Below, piece by piece: positions 50,451 to 58,485 of a DNA stretch of 64,000 bases (positions are counted from its first letter, which is position 1; every line of letters begins with the position of its first letter). The position numbers and the translations under genes were made by a program. This stretch comes from Spongiactinospora rosea (GTDB lineage: Bacteria; Actinomycetota; Actinomycetes; Streptosporangiales; Streptosporangiaceae). The stretch is taken from contig NZ_QMEY01000030.1 in NCBI RefSeq assembly GCF_003315795.1, positions 37,615-101,614 on the forward strand, in the 5' to 3' direction. Under the pieces are notes generated by a model. It was not told where the DNA came from. It did no database searches and saw nothing but the letters and a program-made list of their open reading frames with translations.

Positions 50451-51639
50451 GATTCTCCCGACCGCGCAACCGCTGCGCGACTGCGAGATCGCGATCGTCG
50501 GTGGCGGCGTACACGGGCTCTCGCTCGCCTACAACCTGGCGAAATCCGGGCGGAAGAACATCGCGGTGTTCGAGCGCTCCTATCTCGGCGCGGGCGCGAG
50601 CGGACGCAACCTCGCCCTCATCCGGAGCTCGTGGCAGCAACGGGCGTGGGCGGAGCTGGTCTGGTACTGCCGGCAGATCTGGAGTCAGATCTCGGTGGAG
50701 CTGGACTACAACGTCATGCTGACCGAGCGCGGCTCCTACCTGTGCATCCGCGACGAGCGTTCGATCGCCGTCGCCAAAGACGCGGTGACGATGCAGAACT
50801 CGCTCGGCATTCCCACCCGGTTCGTCTCGCCCGGGGAACTCGCCGAGGCGGTCCCCCAGCTGAACACCCAGGGGATGCTCGGCGGTATCCATGACCCGAC
50901 TGCCGGTGTCTCGCGGCACGATGCGCTCGTCTGGGCCTACGCGCACGCGGCCGACCGGCTCGGCGTCGCCGTACACCTGGAAACGGCGGTGACCGGCATG
51001 CAGGTGATCGGGGGGCGAGTGAACCGGATCGTCACCAATCGCGGGACGATCGCCACGGGCCTCGTCGTCAACTGCGCGGGGTCGGGCTCGGCCGAGGTGG
51101 CCGAGATGGCCGGCGTCGCGCTCCCAACCCGCAAGCTGGCGCTGGAGATGTTCGTCACCGAGCCTTACCGCGCCTTTCTCGACCCGATCGTCTCGGTGAT
51201 CGAGGATCAGGCGTACATCATGCAGACCTCCCGGGGGGAGTTCGTCGGTGGCGCCGAGCCCACCGGCCATACGGGCACCCCCAGACTGACGACGAGCTAT
51301 GCCGCCCTTCGCCAGTCGGCCGCCGTCATCGCCCGGCTGTTTCCCGATCTACGCGGCGTGAACATCCTGCGCACGTGGGCCGGCTTGATCGACATGACCC
51401 CCGACGGGGCCGGTCTGGTGGGTGAGGCGGAGGAACGCCCGGGGTTCTTCCTGGACTGCGGGTGGGGCGGAGAGGGCTACATGGTGTCGGTCGGGACCGG
51501 GCGGCTGATCGCCGACTACTTGAACACCGGAGTGCTGGACCGGCGCCTCCGGCCCTTCCACTTCAGCCGGTTCGCCACCGGGGACCGGCTGGACGACGGA
51601 CTGCTCGTCGTGGACGCGGCGGGCGAGACCCGGGCTTGA
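50440..51639 (+). CDS. Amine/imino-acid dehydrogenase beta subunit (DAO family FAD protein)
   Basis: A 399-residue FAD-dependent oxidoreductase of the D-amino-acid oxidase fold: CEIAIVGGGVHGLSLAYNL at the N-terminus, GAGASGRNLALIRSSW (conserved in sarcosine oxidase beta), and RTWAGLIDMTPDGAGLVGEA near the end. This subunit carries the amine-oxidising site. The start is the ATG at 50440; the same frame stays open upstream inside the alpha gene but is not coding there. The substrate is probably the secondary amine or amino acid released by HyuAB (inference). Confidence 0.92.
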   Translation: MPRRILPTAQPLRDCEIAIVGGGVHGLSLAYNLAKSGRKNIAVFERSYLGAGASGRNLALIRSSWQQRAWAELVWYCRQIWSQISVELDYNVMLTERGSYLCIRDERSIAVAKDAVTMQNSLGIPTRFVSPGELAEAVPQLNTQGMLGGIHDPTAGVSRHDALVWAYAHAADRLGVAVHLETAVTGMQVIGGRVNRIVTNRGTIATGLVVNCAGSGSAEVAEMAGVALPTRKLALEMFVTEPYRAFLDPIVSVIEDQAYIMQTSRGEFVGGAEPTGHTGTPRLTTSYAALRQSAAVIARLFPDLRGVNILRTWAGLIDMTPDGAGLVGEAEERPGFFLDCGWGGEGYMVSVGTGRLIADYLNTGVLDRRLRPFHFSRFATGDRLDDGLLVVDAAGETRA

Positions 51640-51649
51640 TGGGAGCAGG

Positions 51650-53179
51650 ATGTACTACCGTCATCTCATAGAGCGGACCGTGCGCATGCACGGTGACCGG
51701 GTGGCCGTGGTGTGCGGCGAGACGGCACGAACCTTCACGGTCGTGCACGAACGCGCCAAGCGGCTGGCCAACGCGCTCGCCGCGCGAGGATGCCGGCCCG
51801 GTGACCGGGTCGCGGTCCTGCTGCACAACTGCCCCGAATATCTGGAAATCGACATCGGCCTGGCGCTGGCTGGATATGTCCGGGTCTCGCTGAACACCCG
51901 TGCCCCGGCGCGTCAGCAGGTGGACGTGGTGACCGACGCCGGCGCGAAGGCGTTGATCTACGCGGAACGCTTCGCCGCGGCGGCCGGGGAGATCCTCCGT
52001 ACGGCCGACGTGCCGGCGGTGCTGCGCCTCGAGGGGGACACGACCGCCGAGGAGATCTCCGACTACGACGCCGCGCTGGCCGCCGCCCCGGACACACCGC
52101 CTCCCGGCGACGCCGAGCCGGGCACGCCGTACTGCCTCTTCTACACCTCGGGCACGACCGGCCGCCCGAAGGGCGTCGTACTCACCCCCTCGGCGTATGT
52201 CGCCGTGGCGCACAATCTGCTGCTGGAATTCGGGCCGGTGTGCGCCGGAGACAAGATCGTGCTCACTCAGCCGCTCAGCCACGGTGGCGGCTTCTTCCTG
52301 CTGCCATGGTTCATGAGCGGCGCGACCTGCGTCGTCATGGAGAAGTTCGATCCGGTCGGCTGTATCGAACTCACCGAACGCCATGGCGCGCAGACGCTCA
52401 AGGTGGTGCCGACGATGCTGCTGCAGATGCTCTCGGCAGGCGTCACCGCGTCCGACCTGCCGGCGCTACAAAAGATTATTTACGGTGCCTCGCCGATGCC
52501 GGCCACGCAGCTCCAGGAGCTCATCGGCACGTTCGGAGCCATCTTCGCCCAGTTGTACGGGCAGGCCGAAGCTCCGATGTCCATCACCGTGCTCGACGAG
52601 CGAGACCACGCCGCCGGCGGCCGGCTGCTGTCGTCCGCCGGACGTGCCTGGCGCGGCGTGGAGGTGCGGGTGGTCGACGCGGACGGCCGGGACGTCGCCC
52701 CGGGTGAGCCCGGTGAGGTGATCGTGCGCGGCCCGCATCTGATGGCCGGATACTGGAAACAGCCGGAAATGACCGCAGAGGTGTTGCGTGGTGGCTACGT
52801 CCACACGCGTGACATGGCCGAGCTGGATGATCGCGGCTACCTCTACCTGCTCGGCCGCACCGACGAAATGATCATCAGTGGTGGCTTCAACATCGCGCCC
52901 CGCGTCGTCGAGGACGTCCTCAACCGGCACCCGGCGATCCTGGAATCCGCCGTCATCGGCCTGCCGCACGACACGCTCGGTCAGCAGGTCGCCGCCTTCG
53001 TGAGCCCGCGGCCCGGCCGGGACGTGAGCGTCGAGGAGATCGTCGCCTACACGAGAGCCGAGCTCGGTTACCAAAGACCGCGCCGGGTCGAGGTCCGGGC
53101 GAGCCTGCCGCGCAACGCCTACGGCAAGGTCTCCACACCGGATCTGCTCGCCGGTCTCCGGGAGGTGGACACCCGATGA
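51650..53179 (+). CDS. Acyl-CoA ligase (class I adenylate-forming enzyme)
   Basis: A 509-residue AMP-dependent ligase: P-loop-like FYTSGTTGRPKGVVLT (~163), YGQAEAPMSITV, MAELDDRGYLYLLGRTDEMI and the catalytic lysine in LPRNAYGKVSTPDLL (~496). Activates a carboxylic acid to its CoA ester with ATP. In this operon it would prime the deaminated acid for the mutase. Close to the fatty-acyl/aromatic-acid ligase group; the substrate cannot be read from the sequence. Confidence 0.94.
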   Translation: MYYRHLIERTVRMHGDRVAVVCGETARTFTVVHERAKRLANALAARGCRPGDRVAVLLHNCPEYLEIDIGLALAGYVRVSLNTRAPARQQVDVVTDAGAKALIYAERFAAAAGEILRTADVPAVLRLEGDTTAEEISDYDAALAAAPDTPPPGDAEPGTPYCLFYTSGTTGRPKGVVLTPSAYVAVAHNLLLEFGPVCAGDKIVLTQPLSHGGGFFLLPWFMSGATCVVMEKFDPVGCIELTERHGAQTLKVVPTMLLQMLSAGVTASDLPALQKIIYGASPMPATQLQELIGTFGAIFAQLYGQAEAPMSITVLDERDHAAGGRLLSSAGRAWRGVEVRVVDADGRDVAPGEPGEVIVRGPHLMAGYWKQPEMTAEVLRGGYVHTRDMAELDDRGYLYLLGRTDEMIISGGFNIAPRVVEDVLNRHPAILESAVIGLPHDTLGQQVAAFVSPRPGRDVSVEEIVAYTRAELGYQRPRRVEVRASLPRNAYGKVSTPDLLAGLREVDTR

Positions 53180-54813
53180 CCGGGACGCGGCTGCGGCCCT
53201 GGGGTGTGCCGGCCGATGAGGAGTTCTTCCGGCTCGACGCCGGTCCGGCCGTACAGGCCGCGTATGACCGGGGCGACCTGTCCCGGCGCGACGTCGACGA
53301 CGAGCGGATCGGGGCCCCTGGGGCATTCCCGTTCACCCGGGGCATCCATCCCGACGGGCAGCGGACCACGCCGACCCTCGTGAAGGTGTACACCGGGCTG
53401 GGGACCCCCGATGACACCAATCGCCGGGTGCGCAAGCTGGTCGACTGGGGCGCGGAGATCGTCCAGCTCGCTGTCGACCTGCCGGCGCAGATCGGCTATG
53501 ACCCGGACCACATCATGTCCGCGGGCGAGGTGGGACGCTCGGGGGTGTCGATCGCGTCGCTGCGCGACCTGGAGTGCGTCTTCGACGGCGTGCCGGTGTC
53601 ACGGCTCCGCCGGGTCGGCATGCTCGGTAACGCGATCGGGCCGATCGCGCTGGCGCTGTTCCTCGCGCTCGCCGAACGCCAGGGATGCCAGGTCGACGAC
53701 TTCGTCCTCGACCTGCAGAACGACCCGCTCAAGGAGTACGTCGCCAGGGGAACGCAGTTCCTGCCGGTCGAAGATGCGGTACGGCTGGCCGCCGACGTGG
53801 TCGAGTGGTCCGCCCGGCACGCGCCGCACTTCTATCCGCTCGACGTGTGCGTCAACCACCTCAACGCCGCGGGAGCGGGATCGACCTGGGGCACGGCGTT
53901 CGCCCTCGGCAACGCGACCTGTTACATCCAGACCCTGATCGACCGCGGCCTTCCGATCGACGCGTTCGCCCCCCAGATCCAGTTGTTCCTCGACGAGCGG
54001 GAGGACTTCTTCGCCGCGATCGCCAACGTGCGGGCGACCAGGCGGATATGGGCGGAATTGCTGCGCGACCGTTTCGGCGCGCTCGATCCGAAGTCGATGG
54101 CGCTGGAGGTCACCGCGTACGGGCACGGCCGGGAGACTCGCCAGGAACCGTTGAACAACATCGTCCGGATCACGCTCGGGTCGCTTGCCTATTACCTGGC
54201 CGGAGTACAGAGCTTGTACACGGCCTCGTACGACGAAGTGATACAGACGCCGTCGGACGAGGCAGTGAAGATCGCGGTCCGGATGCAGCAGATCATGGGC
54301 CTTGAGATCGGCCTCGGTCTCACCGCGGATCCGCTCGGGGGGTCGTACTACCTCGAATCGCTCACCAGCGAACTCGAGGCAGGCATCCGCGAGCGATTCG
54401 CCGCGGTCGAGGCAGAGGGTGGGGCGCGGGCGTGCATCGACTCGGGCTTCATCCGCGAGATCATCAGCGACGGCGCGGTCCGTCGGCAGGAACGCTACGA
54501 GGCGGGAGTCCGGCCGATGGTCGGCGTGGACCGGCTCGCGGTGGCCGACGACGACTCCTGGGCGGTGCGCCCCACCTCGGTGATGTCCGAGGCCGCGGAG
54601 GAGCGGCGCCGCACGGACCTGGCCGAATTGCGGCGCGTTCGAGACGGCAGGCGGGTGACCGGCGCCCTGCGTGATGTGGAGGCCGCTGTGCGGCGCGGCG
54701 ACAACTCCGTCGCGACGGTGCTGGAGGCCGTGCGGGCCTACGCGACGATCGGCGAGATCTCAGACGTGCTCAGGGAGGTGTTCGGCGAATGGGTACCGGA
54801 CCAGACGTTCTGA
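53176..54813 (+). CDS. B12-dependent acyl-CoA mutase, large (catalytic) subunit, divergent
   Basis: A 545-residue TIM-barrel subunit of the methylmalonyl-CoA mutase family without a cobalamin domain. FPFTRGIHPDG, LVKVYTGLGTPDDTNRRVRK, VDLPAQIGYDPDH and LQNDPLKEYVARGTQF line up with the mutase core. By eye the Tyr (VYTGLGT) and Arg (VARGT) that bind the substrate carboxylate in methylmalonyl-CoA mutase are kept, while the catalytic YHMQEAGA reads NHLNAAGA: His kept, Tyr replaced by Asn. This suggests a dicarboxylyl-CoA-like substrate but not standard methylmalonyl-CoA. Overlaps the ligase gene by four bases. Confidence 0.93.
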   Translation: MTGTRLRPWGVPADEEFFRLDAGPAVQAAYDRGDLSRRDVDDERIGAPGAFPFTRGIHPDGQRTTPTLVKVYTGLGTPDDTNRRVRKLVDWGAEIVQLAVDLPAQIGYDPDHIMSAGEVGRSGVSIASLRDLECVFDGVPVSRLRRVGMLGNAIGPIALALFLALAERQGCQVDDFVLDLQNDPLKEYVARGTQFLPVEDAVRLAADVVEWSARHAPHFYPLDVCVNHLNAAGAGSTWGTAFALGNATCYIQTLIDRGLPIDAFAPQIQLFLDEREDFFAAIANVRATRRIWAELLRDRFGALDPKSMALEVTAYGHGRETRQEPLNNIVRITLGSLAYYLAGVQSLYTASYDEVIQTPSDEAVKIAVRMQQIMGLEIGLGLTADPLGGSYYLESLTSELEAGIRERFAAVEAEGGARACIDSGFIREIISDGAVRRQERYEAGVRPMVGVDRLAVADDDSWAVRPTSVMSEAAEERRRTDLAELRRVRDGRRVTGALRDVEAAVRRGDNSVATVLEAVRAYATIGEISDVLREVFGEWVPDQTF

Positions 54814-55244
54814 GCGGGCGACAGGCAGTGCGCATCGTGGTGGCCAAGGTCGGCCTCGACGGACATGAGGTGGGCGCGCGGGTGGTGGCCCGTGGGCTGG
54901 TGGACGCCGGCATGGAGGTCATCTACACCGGTTTGCGCCGTACGCCCGAACAGGTGGTGGCGACCGCGTCGCAGGAGGATTGCGATGTCATCGGGATAAG
55001 CATCCTGTCCGGTGCCCATGTGCCGCTGCTGCGCCGCGTCTGCGCGCTCATGAAGGAGCACGGCCTGGACGACGTCCTGCTGCTCGTCGGCGGGGTCATC
55101 CCCGACGTCGACGTCCAGCCGCTACGCGAGTTCGGCGTCGATGAAATCTTCCATCCGGCGACGAAGATCGACGAGATCGTACGGTTCATCACCGCCAATG
55201 TGCGATCCGGTCCCGGCGATCCGGAACAGGACGGACCCTTATGA
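54789..55244 (+). CDS. B12-dependent acyl-CoA mutase, small cobalamin-binding subunit
   Basis: A 151-residue Rossmann-like B12-binding domain: the DxHxxG motif in KVGLDGHEVGARVVARGL supplies the cobalt-binding histidine, followed by GISILSGAH and LLVGGVIPDVD. It completes the split mutase with the preceding subunit, whose gene it overlaps by 25 bases. ATG 54789 has GGGAGGTG nine bases upstream; GTG 54828 is a shorter alternative. Confidence 0.95.
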   Translation: MGTGPDVLSGRQAVRIVVAKVGLDGHEVGARVVARGLVDAGMEVIYTGLRRTPEQVVATASQEDCDVIGISILSGAHVPLLRRVCALMKEHGLDDVLLLVGGVIPDVDVQPLREFGVDEIFHPATKIDEIVRFITANVRSGPGDPEQDGPL

Positions 55245-55556
55245 CACAGCAGGTGGTAGCCGGTGTCGGCATGCACGAGTTCGGCCGGTTTCCGGGTCGA
55301 CGAGGTGACCCTGCCCTCAACCGGGACGCTGACCTCGTTCGCCACGGCATGGGTGCCGCGTACGGGACTGCTGTGTCCCTATGTGCTCGGACAGGTCGAT
55401 ATCGGCGCCGGGGCGATGGTGTTCGCGCACATCCGTGGGCTACCCGACGACGCCGGCACACCGGTCGCGGTCCGCCTCGCACTGAACCCGAACCGGCCGC
55501 CGGACCGCGCTTCTGGTTCGAATACAAGATCCTCCCAGCCGAACAAGAAGGACCAT
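55241..55556 (+). pseudogene. Thiolase start fused by deletion to an OB-fold (DUF35) tail
   Basis: The ATG at 55241 overlaps the mutase stop (ATGA) and starts MTQQVVAGVGMHEFGRFPGR, the usual first residues of an SCP-x-type thiolase. At about 55300 the sequence switches, one frame over, to FRVDEVTLPSTGTLTSFATA and PYVLGQVDIGAGAMVFAHIR, the OB-fold half of a DUF35 acyl-CoA-associated protein. The thiolase body (~370 residues) and the zinc ribbon of the DUF35 protein are gone. One deletion across two adjacent genes explains this. Confidence 0.75.
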
Positions 55557-55559
55557 CCG

Positions 55560-56504
55560 ATGTCTGAAAACGTTCCCGAAGCAGCGGTAGCGGAGTACAA
55601 ACGTGGCTTCGCCTGTGTGGACGGTGAATTCGTGCCCGCGGCCACGGCCTCGGTCTCGATCTTCGATCACAGTTTTCTCTACGGCGACGGAGTGTTCGAG
55701 ACGATCATTTGCCGCGGCGGGCGGCTGTTCGCGTTGCGCCCGCACCTCGATCGGCTGTGGGCGTCCTGCCAGTACCTGCAGATCACGCCCCCGTACGACC
55801 AAGAGCAGATAACCGCGTTCATCACCGAACTGGCGAAGCGCAACGAGCTTTCCGACGGCTACGTGCGGGTGGTGATCAGCCGCGGTGAAGGGTATCCGGT
55901 ATCCGATCCCCGCAAGGCTCTCAAGTCCAAGCTGGTCATCTCGATGCAGGGTGCCCCGGCGGTGACCCGTCCCCCCGACGTCGGGGTCAAGCTGGCGATC
56001 GCCTCCACACGACGGACCCCGCCGATCTGTCTTGAGCCGCGAGTGAAGTCGAACAATTACCTCAACCACATTGTCGCGAAACTCGAGGCGATCGCGGCGG
56101 GAGCCGACGACGCGATCATGCTCGATCTCGAAGGCAACGTCGCGGAGCTTCCGGTCGCGAACATCTTCGCGCGCCACGGCGACACCTTGGCGACGCCCCC
56201 GTCCAACGGGATTCTCGCCGGGATCACCCGGGAGACGATCCTGCGGCTGGTCGCCGAGGGTGCCGCGGGCCCAGGATTGCGGGTCGTCCAGCGCGTGATG
56301 ACCGCCTACGACCTCTTCACCGCGGCGGAGGTGTTCATCGTGGGCACCGGAAGCGGGGTCGCGTTCGTCGAGTCGATCGACGGACGCCGGATCGGAGACG
56401 GCACCATGGGGCCGGCCACCAAGCGGCTGATGGACGCCTACACCGAACTGCTCGGCCGGGACGGGGCGGAACCCGACCTGCAACTGACCACCAAGGAGGC
56501 GTAG
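55560..56504 (+). CDS. Class IV PLP aminotransferase (BCAT/D-amino-acid transaminase-like)
   Basis: A 314-residue aminotransferase: VSIFDHSFLYGDGVFETIIC, RPHLDRLWAS, the PLP lysine in RVKSNNYLNHIVAKLEA (~165), ELPVANIFARHGDTLATPP and GILAGITRETIL. Moves an amino group between an amino acid (branched-chain, D- or omega-type) and 2-oxoglutarate. ATG 55560 has AAGGA eight bases upstream; the frame is open further back only through the pseudogene. In context it may finish removal of nitrogen from the ring-opened product. Confidence 0.93.
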   Translation: MSENVPEAAVAEYKRGFACVDGEFVPAATASVSIFDHSFLYGDGVFETIICRGGRLFALRPHLDRLWASCQYLQITPPYDQEQITAFITELAKRNELSDGYVRVVISRGEGYPVSDPRKALKSKLVISMQGAPAVTRPPDVGVKLAIASTRRTPPICLEPRVKSNNYLNHIVAKLEAIAAGADDAIMLDLEGNVAELPVANIFARHGDTLATPPSNGILAGITRETILRLVAEGAAGPGLRVVQRVMTAYDLFTAAEVFIVGTGSGVAFVESIDGRRIGDGTMGPATKRLMDAYTELLGRDGAEPDLQLTTKEA

Positions 56505-56511
56505 TCGGACT

Positions 56512-57294
56512 ATGTCCAGTGATATGCGGTATCCCGAACTGCGTGGCAAGAACGTTCTGGTGACCGGCGGCTCCCGTGGAATCGGCGAGGCGGCCGTCCG
56601 GGACTTCGTGGCGACGGGCGCGAACGTCTTCTTCAACTACCGGGCGAGCTCGCGACGCTCCGATGAGCTCGTCGCCGAACTGGGCTCGGAGCGGACGGCC
56701 GCGACCCGCGCCGACCTCGCCGAGCTCCGAGATGTCGAACGCCTGTGGGAGGAGGCGGTGGCCTGGAAGGGCGGAATCGACGTGGTCGTGAACAACGCGT
56801 CGGTACGCGAGCCCATCGCGCTCGACGTGTCGGCCGAGGAGTGGGACCGCCACTGGATGACCGCACTCCGGGTCAACCTTGTCGCTCCCGCCCACCTGTC
56901 GCGGTTCGCGATCCATCACTTCCTCGAACGGGGCTGCCAGGGCATCATCATCGGCTTGACCGGTCGGATCGCGGTGCGTGGCGACTACCCGGACTATCTA
57001 CAGGACGGCGCCGCGAAGGGCGGCTTGAACTCGTTGCTGCGCGGAGTCGCCCGCGGTTTCGCGAAGGACGACATCCTCACCTATCTGATCTCGGGTGGGA
57101 TCATCGATACCGAACAGGCTCGGGCGCAGGTCGACAGCCATGGCGGCCCCGACCGGTACCTGGCCGAGATTCCGATGGGAGAGTTCGGTACGGCCCGCGA
57201 CATCTCTGAACTGATCCTCTTCTTGTCGACGGGCCGGGCACGATATTCCACAGGATCGACCATCGACGCCGGCGGCGCGTCGTTCCTCCACTAG
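56512..57294 (+). CDS. SDR-family oxidoreductase with Y-x6-K spacing
   Basis: A 260-residue short-chain dehydrogenase: VLVTGGSRGIGEAAV (cofactor loop), VVNNAS, IDTEQARAQ and STGSTIDAGG. The active site is unusual. Where classical SDRs have S...YxxxK, this one reads GLTGRIAVRGDYPDYLQDGAAK: no serine, aspartate at the usual tyrosine position, and a tyrosine seven residues before the lysine (Y-x6-K), as in FabI-type enoyl reductases. It may therefore reduce a C=C bond rather than a ketone (inference). Follows the aminotransferase gene by seven bases. Confidence 0.9.
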   Translation: MSSDMRYPELRGKNVLVTGGSRGIGEAAVRDFVATGANVFFNYRASSRRSDELVAELGSERTAATRADLAELRDVERLWEEAVAWKGGIDVVVNNASVREPIALDVSAEEWDRHWMTALRVNLVAPAHLSRFAIHHFLERGCQGIIIGLTGRIAVRGDYPDYLQDGAAKGGLNSLLRGVARGFAKDDILTYLISGGIIDTEQARAQVDSHGGPDRYLAEIPMGEFGTARDISELILFLSTGRARYSTGSTIDAGGASFLH

Positions 57295-57303
57295 GACCTC
57301 GTC

Positions 57304-58167
57304 ATGCCCACCACGGGATTCACGTACCTGCGACCACTCACGGTCGCCGATCTCATTCGTGACCTGGCAGAACCGGGAGCGTTCGCGCTGGCCGGCGGCA
57401 CCGACCTCGTCCCGCTTCGGGCCGCCGGCGCGATCATCCCTGCGGTCCTGGTCGACGTCAAGCACGTGGCCGAGCTTCGCGGCGTCGAACCCGAAGGCGA
57501 CGCGATACGGATCGGCGCCGCGACCACGCTGGCCGATCTCGGCGAGCGTGATGACCGGTCGCTGGACGCGATCCTCGACGGGGCGAAGATCGTCGGCGCG
57601 GCACAGACCCGCGAACGAGCCACCCTGGGCGGCAATCTCTGCCGCTCATCGCCGGCCGGTGACACATTGTGCGGCCTGCTCGTCCTCGACGCAGTCGCCG
57701 AACTACAGTCACTCGACGGCATCCGCCACGTTCCAGTCCGGGACTTTTTCACCGGTCCGAGCCGCAATGTCAGGAAGCCATCGGAGGCGCTGGTCTCCAT
57801 CCGAGTTCCGGTGCGGGAGGGCGGTTCGGCTTATCGGCGTTTCACCTACCGGCGTTCGATGGACCTCGCGGTCGTCGGGGTGGCCGCGTGGTTGTCCATC
57901 GAGAATGGGGTGTGCGTGGATGCGGCGATCGCGATCGGTGCCGTGGCGCCGACACCACGCCTGGTTCCCGCCGCCGCCGAGACGCTGGTGGGCACGACAT
58001 GTGACGACGAGGCAATCGCTCACGCATGCGAACATGTCGTCGCGGCCTCGTCACCGATCGATGATGTACGCGGCACCCGTGACCACCGCCTCCGCGTGCT
58101 GCGCCCCCTCACCCGCGACACACTGCTGCTCGCCCTGACCCGGGCCTTGGGCTCAAGCCCCCCGTAG
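57304..58167 (+). CDS. Molybdenum hydroxylase, medium FAD subunit (CoxM-like)
   Basis: A 287-residue FAD-binding subunit of the xanthine dehydrogenase family: FALAGGTDLVPLRAAG and RATLGGNLCRSSPAGDTLCG are the two FAD loops, and FTYRRSMDLAVVGVAAWL leads into the C-terminal domain. It completes the hydroxylase begun by the genes at 41213 and 41686, more than 13 kb upstream in the same operon; the three genes are normally adjacent. Last gene of the operon; a direct repeat starts right after its stop. Confidence 0.94.
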   Translation: MPTTGFTYLRPLTVADLIRDLAEPGAFALAGGTDLVPLRAAGAIIPAVLVDVKHVAELRGVEPEGDAIRIGAATTLADLGERDDRSLDAILDGAKIVGAAQTRERATLGGNLCRSSPAGDTLCGLLVLDAVAELQSLDGIRHVPVRDFFTGPSRNVRKPSEALVSIRVPVREGGSAYRRFTYRRSMDLAVVGVAAWLSIENGVCVDAAIAIGAVAPTPRLVPAAAETLVGTTCDDEAIAHACEHVVAASSPIDDVRGTRDHRLRVLRPLTRDTLLLALTRALGSSPP

Positions 58168-58168
58168 C

Positions 58169-58256
58169 ACGCCGGCCCCGGCTGCAGGCGGGCGCAACGT
58201 GAGCGATCAGGACCGTCTCGCGAGTCGTACAAGACCGTATCGGGCTGCCGACCCGC
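58169..58256. repeat. Direct repeat copy A
   Basis: About 85 bases repeated with roughly 85% identity at 61845-61929, in the same orientation; the core runs from GATCAGGACCGTCTCG to GTCGTACAAGA. It starts immediately after the FAD-subunit stop codon. In the minus strand both copies can be read as RQPDT-I/V-LYD-x-RDGPDRS. The pair brackets 3.7 kb of mobile debris. Confidence 0.7.
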
Positions 58257-58485
58257 CCGGCTGGGCATTGTTCATCTTCGCCTTGCCGCCGGCGGCTCGC
58301 GAGGTCTTGTCCCCGTCGCGAACCATGTCTTCGAGCTCACGCCCGGCTCCTGCCCGGGTGGCTGGAAACGCGGCAGGCACCGGAGTCGCGGTCCGGCTGT
58401 TCACGCATCCGGATCGTGTCCGCCGCGGTCCGCCTGGCACGTTAGGGCTGCCCGCGGTGATGTCCGCGCCGATAGGGTCGTGTTC

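Noticed and set aside
53176..55244. Ordinary methylmalonyl-CoA mutase
   Set aside because: The split architecture and the changed catalytic YH segment (NH) argue against it; kept as a divergent acyl-CoA mutase of unknown substrate.
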